Both the position numbers and the translations under genes were made by a program. Below are positions 62,251 to 64,000 of a stretch of 64,000 nucleotides of DNA, one piece after another; position 1 is the stretch's first letter, and every line of letters starts with the position of its first letter. Source of the stretch: Sphingomonas_Q fennica_A (lineage in GTDB: Bacteria > Pseudomonadota > Alphaproteobacteria > Sphingomonadales > Sphingomonadaceae). The notes under the pieces were generated by a model. The model did no database searches, was not told the origin of the DNA, and worked only from the letters and a program-made list of their open reading frames with translations. The stretch covers positions 124,001 to 188,000 of the forward strand of contig JAQIJD010000004.1 of NCBI GenBank assembly GCA_036946415.1. Direction: 5' to 3'.

Positions 62251-64000
62251 TTGTCCGAACCCGCCGCCGCCCCGATCCCCGCCGCCTCGATCGATCGGCT
62301 GCTGCGGCCGAAATCGGTCGCCATCGTCGGGGCCTCGCCGACGCCGGGGGCGCTGGGCAACCAGCTGCTCGCCAATCTCGATGCGGCGGGCTTCGCCGGG
62401 GACATCCACCTCATCAACCCCAAGCGCGACACGATCGGCGCCCGCCCCTGCCTGAAGAGCATCGACGATCTGCCCGACGGCGTCGACGTGGCGGTGCTGG
62501 CGATCCCGCGCGTGGCGGTGCTGGCGTCGGTCAAGGCGCTGGCGGCGCGCGGCGTGGGCGGGGCGATCATCTTCTCGGCGGGCTTTGCCGAGGGCGGTGA
62601 GGAGGGGCTGGCCGAACAGCGCGAGATCGCACGCGTCGCGTCGGATGCCGGCATGGTCGTGCTCGGCCCCAATTGCCTGGGCATGATCAACTTCGTGAGC
62701 GACGTGGAGCTGACCTTCGTCGGCATGCCGAAGTCGCCGAAGAACGACGCGCGCCGGATTGGCATCGTCTCGCAATCCGGCGCGATGGCGGCGGTGATCG
62801 CGGTCACGCTGATCGGCAAGGAACTGCCCCTCTCCTTCTACATCTCGACCGGCAACGAGGCGCAGAGCCAGACCGAGGATTATCTCGAATATCTGATCGG
62901 CGATGCCGATACGCAGGTGATCTGCGTCGTCGCCGAACAGCTCCGCCAGCCGCGCCGCTTCCAGCAACTCGCCCGGCAGGCCAAGGCCGCCGGCAAGCCG
63001 ATCGTGATGCTCCATCCCGGCCGCAGCGCCGCCGCGCGGGAAAGCGCCGCCACCCACACCGGGGCGATGGCCGGGGACAACAAGGTGATGCAGGTGCTGG
63101 CCGAACGCGCCGGCGTGATCCTGGCGCACGATCTGGAGGAGGCGGGCGACCTGCTCGACCTCGCGGTGCGCTGCGGGCCGCTGAAGCCGGGTTCCGCGAT
63201 CCTCGGTGAATCGGGCGCGTTCAAGGCGCTGGCGCTGGATACGGCCGAGGAGATCGGCCTCGTCCTGCCGCCGCTGACGGAGGAGAACAGCCCGCTGTTG
63301 CGCGCCGCGATGCCCGATTTCGTCGCTGTCTCGAACCCCGTCGATCTGACCGCGCAGGCGCTGGTCGATCCCGATCTCTACCGCCGCACCTTCGACGCGC
63401 TGCTGAAGGACGAGCGGCTCGGCGCTATCATCATCTGCCTCATCCAGACCGACGAGGCGACCGCGATCCGCAAATTCCCGCACATCAGCGATGCGATCGA
63501 CACGCTCCACCCGGCAACGCCGGTGATCGTGACCGGCCTCGACGACGGCGCGGTGATCGATCCGAAGCACATCGCGCGGCTGCGCGCGCAGGGCGTGCCC
63601 TATTTCCCCACGTCCGATCGCGCCTTCCGCGCCGTCGCCCGGATGCAGGCCGCCGCCGCGCGGGACGATCGCGCGGCCGACCTCGCACCCGTCTCGGTCG
63701 ATCTGCCGGCGGCGGGCGGGGTGATCCCCGAGCATCGCGCCAAGGCGCTGCTCGCCCCCCTCGGCATCCCCTTCCCCAAGAGCCAATTGGCGACGACGGT
63801 GGAGGAGGCGAAGGCCGCCGCCGCCGCGGTCGGCTATCCGGTCGTGCTGAAGGCGCAGTCGCCCGATCTCAGCCACAAGAGTGATGCCGGCGGCGTCATC
63901 GTCGGGCCGAAGACGGACGCGGAACTGGCGGCGGCGTGGGACAAGATGCACCGCGACGTGGCGCATCACGTCCCCGGCCTGGTCCTCGACGGCATCCTCA
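62251..64000 (+). CDS. ferA: Feruloyl-CoA synthetase, ADP-forming acyl-CoA synthetase type (partial, runs off right edge)
   Basis: Start TTG 62251 with AGAGG nine bases before; an in-frame stop (TAG, 62236) and no ATG or GTG in between force this. Visible 583 residues: CoA-binding domain (SVAIVGASPTPGALGNQ, DLPDGVDVAVLAIPR, IIFSAGFAEGG, VLGPNCLGMIN), ligase CoA domain (IGIVSQSGAMAAVI, STGNEAQSQTEDYLEYL), phosphohistidine region ATHTGAMAGDNKVM, and the start of the ATP-grasp domain (VGYPVVLKAQSPDLSHKSDAGGV). FerA of SYK-6 is of this NDP-forming family, not the AMP-forming one. Activates ferulate/p-coumarate for the hydratase-lyase. Confidence 0.9.
   Translation, partial: MSEPAAAPIPAASIDRLLRPKSVAIVGASPTPGALGNQLLANLDAAGFAGDIHLINPKRDTIGARPCLKSIDDLPDGVDVAVLAIPRVAVLASVKALAARGVGGAIIFSAGFAEGGEEGLAEQREIARVASDAGMVVLGPNCLGMINFVSDVELTFVGMPKSPKNDARRIGIVSQSGAMAAVIAVTLIGKELPLSFYISTGNEAQSQTEDYLEYLIGDADTQVICVVAEQLRQPRRFQQLARQAKAAGKPIVMLHPGRSAAARESAATHTGAMAGDNKVMQVLAERAGVILAHDLEEAGDLLDLAVRCGPLKPGSAILGESGAFKALALDTAEEIGLVLPPLTEENSPLLRAAMPDFVAVSNPVDLTAQALVDPDLYRRTFDALLKDERLGAIIICLIQTDEATAIRKFPHISDAIDTLHPATPVIVTGLDDGAVIDPKHIARLRAQGVPYFPTSDRAFRAVARMQAAAARDDRAADLAPVSVDLPAAGGVIPEHRAKALLAPLGIPFPKSQLATTVEEAKAAAAAVGYPVVLKAQSPDLSHKSDAGGVIVGPKTDAELAAAWDKMHRDVAHHVPGLVLDGIL

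Overview
The window comes from a GC-rich alphaproteobacterium, most likely a sphingomonad (Sphingomonas or a close relative). This rests on the overall gene content, an alphaproteobacterial LexA box (GTTC-N7-GTTC) in front of uvrA, a ferulate-catabolism operon of the Sphingobium SYK-6 type, and GC-rich palindromic repeats. No rRNA, tRNA or CRISPR array was seen.

Layout. 1-1.7 kb: the end of an iron-uptake-like operon (PepSY membrane protein plus a small membrane protein) behind a degenerate Fur-like palindrome. 1.7-7.4 kb: a papain-like-fold candidate, uvrA, an SGNH hydrolase and a Gly/Tyr-rich secreted protein. 7.7-59 kb: a very large exopolysaccharide locus. 59.3-64 kb: a MarR regulator diverging from a vanillin dehydrogenase / feruloyl-CoA hydratase-lyase / feruloyl-CoA synthetase operon.

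The polysaccharide locus is of Wzx/Wzy type: Wzy-like polymerase, Wzx flippase, short Wza-type exporter, outer-membrane barrel, one-piece Wzc tyrosine kinase, UDP-glucose dehydrogenase, UDP-glucuronate 4-epimerase, another NAD-dependent epimerase, at least eight glycosyltransferases and a methyltransferase. No priming phosphoglycosyltransferase is visible. Decoration capacity is large: six acyltransferase-3 domains, two of them in single polypeptides that also carry an adenylation domain and a carrier domain. A minus-strand operon joins a MurB/MurA pair to a type I secretion ATPase, its HlyD adaptor and Wzc; a TolC-like protein is nearby. Four large repeat proteins (776, 296, 650 and 589 aa) look like candidate substrates; three share a ~100-residue repeat containing an EF-hand-like D-x-N-x-D-G loop.

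A second minus-strand operon (30.9-33.7 kb) has a phage/gene-transfer-agent 'spike base'-like protein, a tail-fibre-like/propeller protein interrupted by a one-base shift at a C6 run, and a secreted beta-helix protein related to the large beta-helix protein at 16.4 kb. The most novel parts are the one-chain adenylation-carrier-acyltransferase proteins, the repeat-protein/type I secretion set, the MurA/MurB pair in a capsule-type operon, and the spike/beta-helix operon. All homology calls are from motif reading only; no searches were run.
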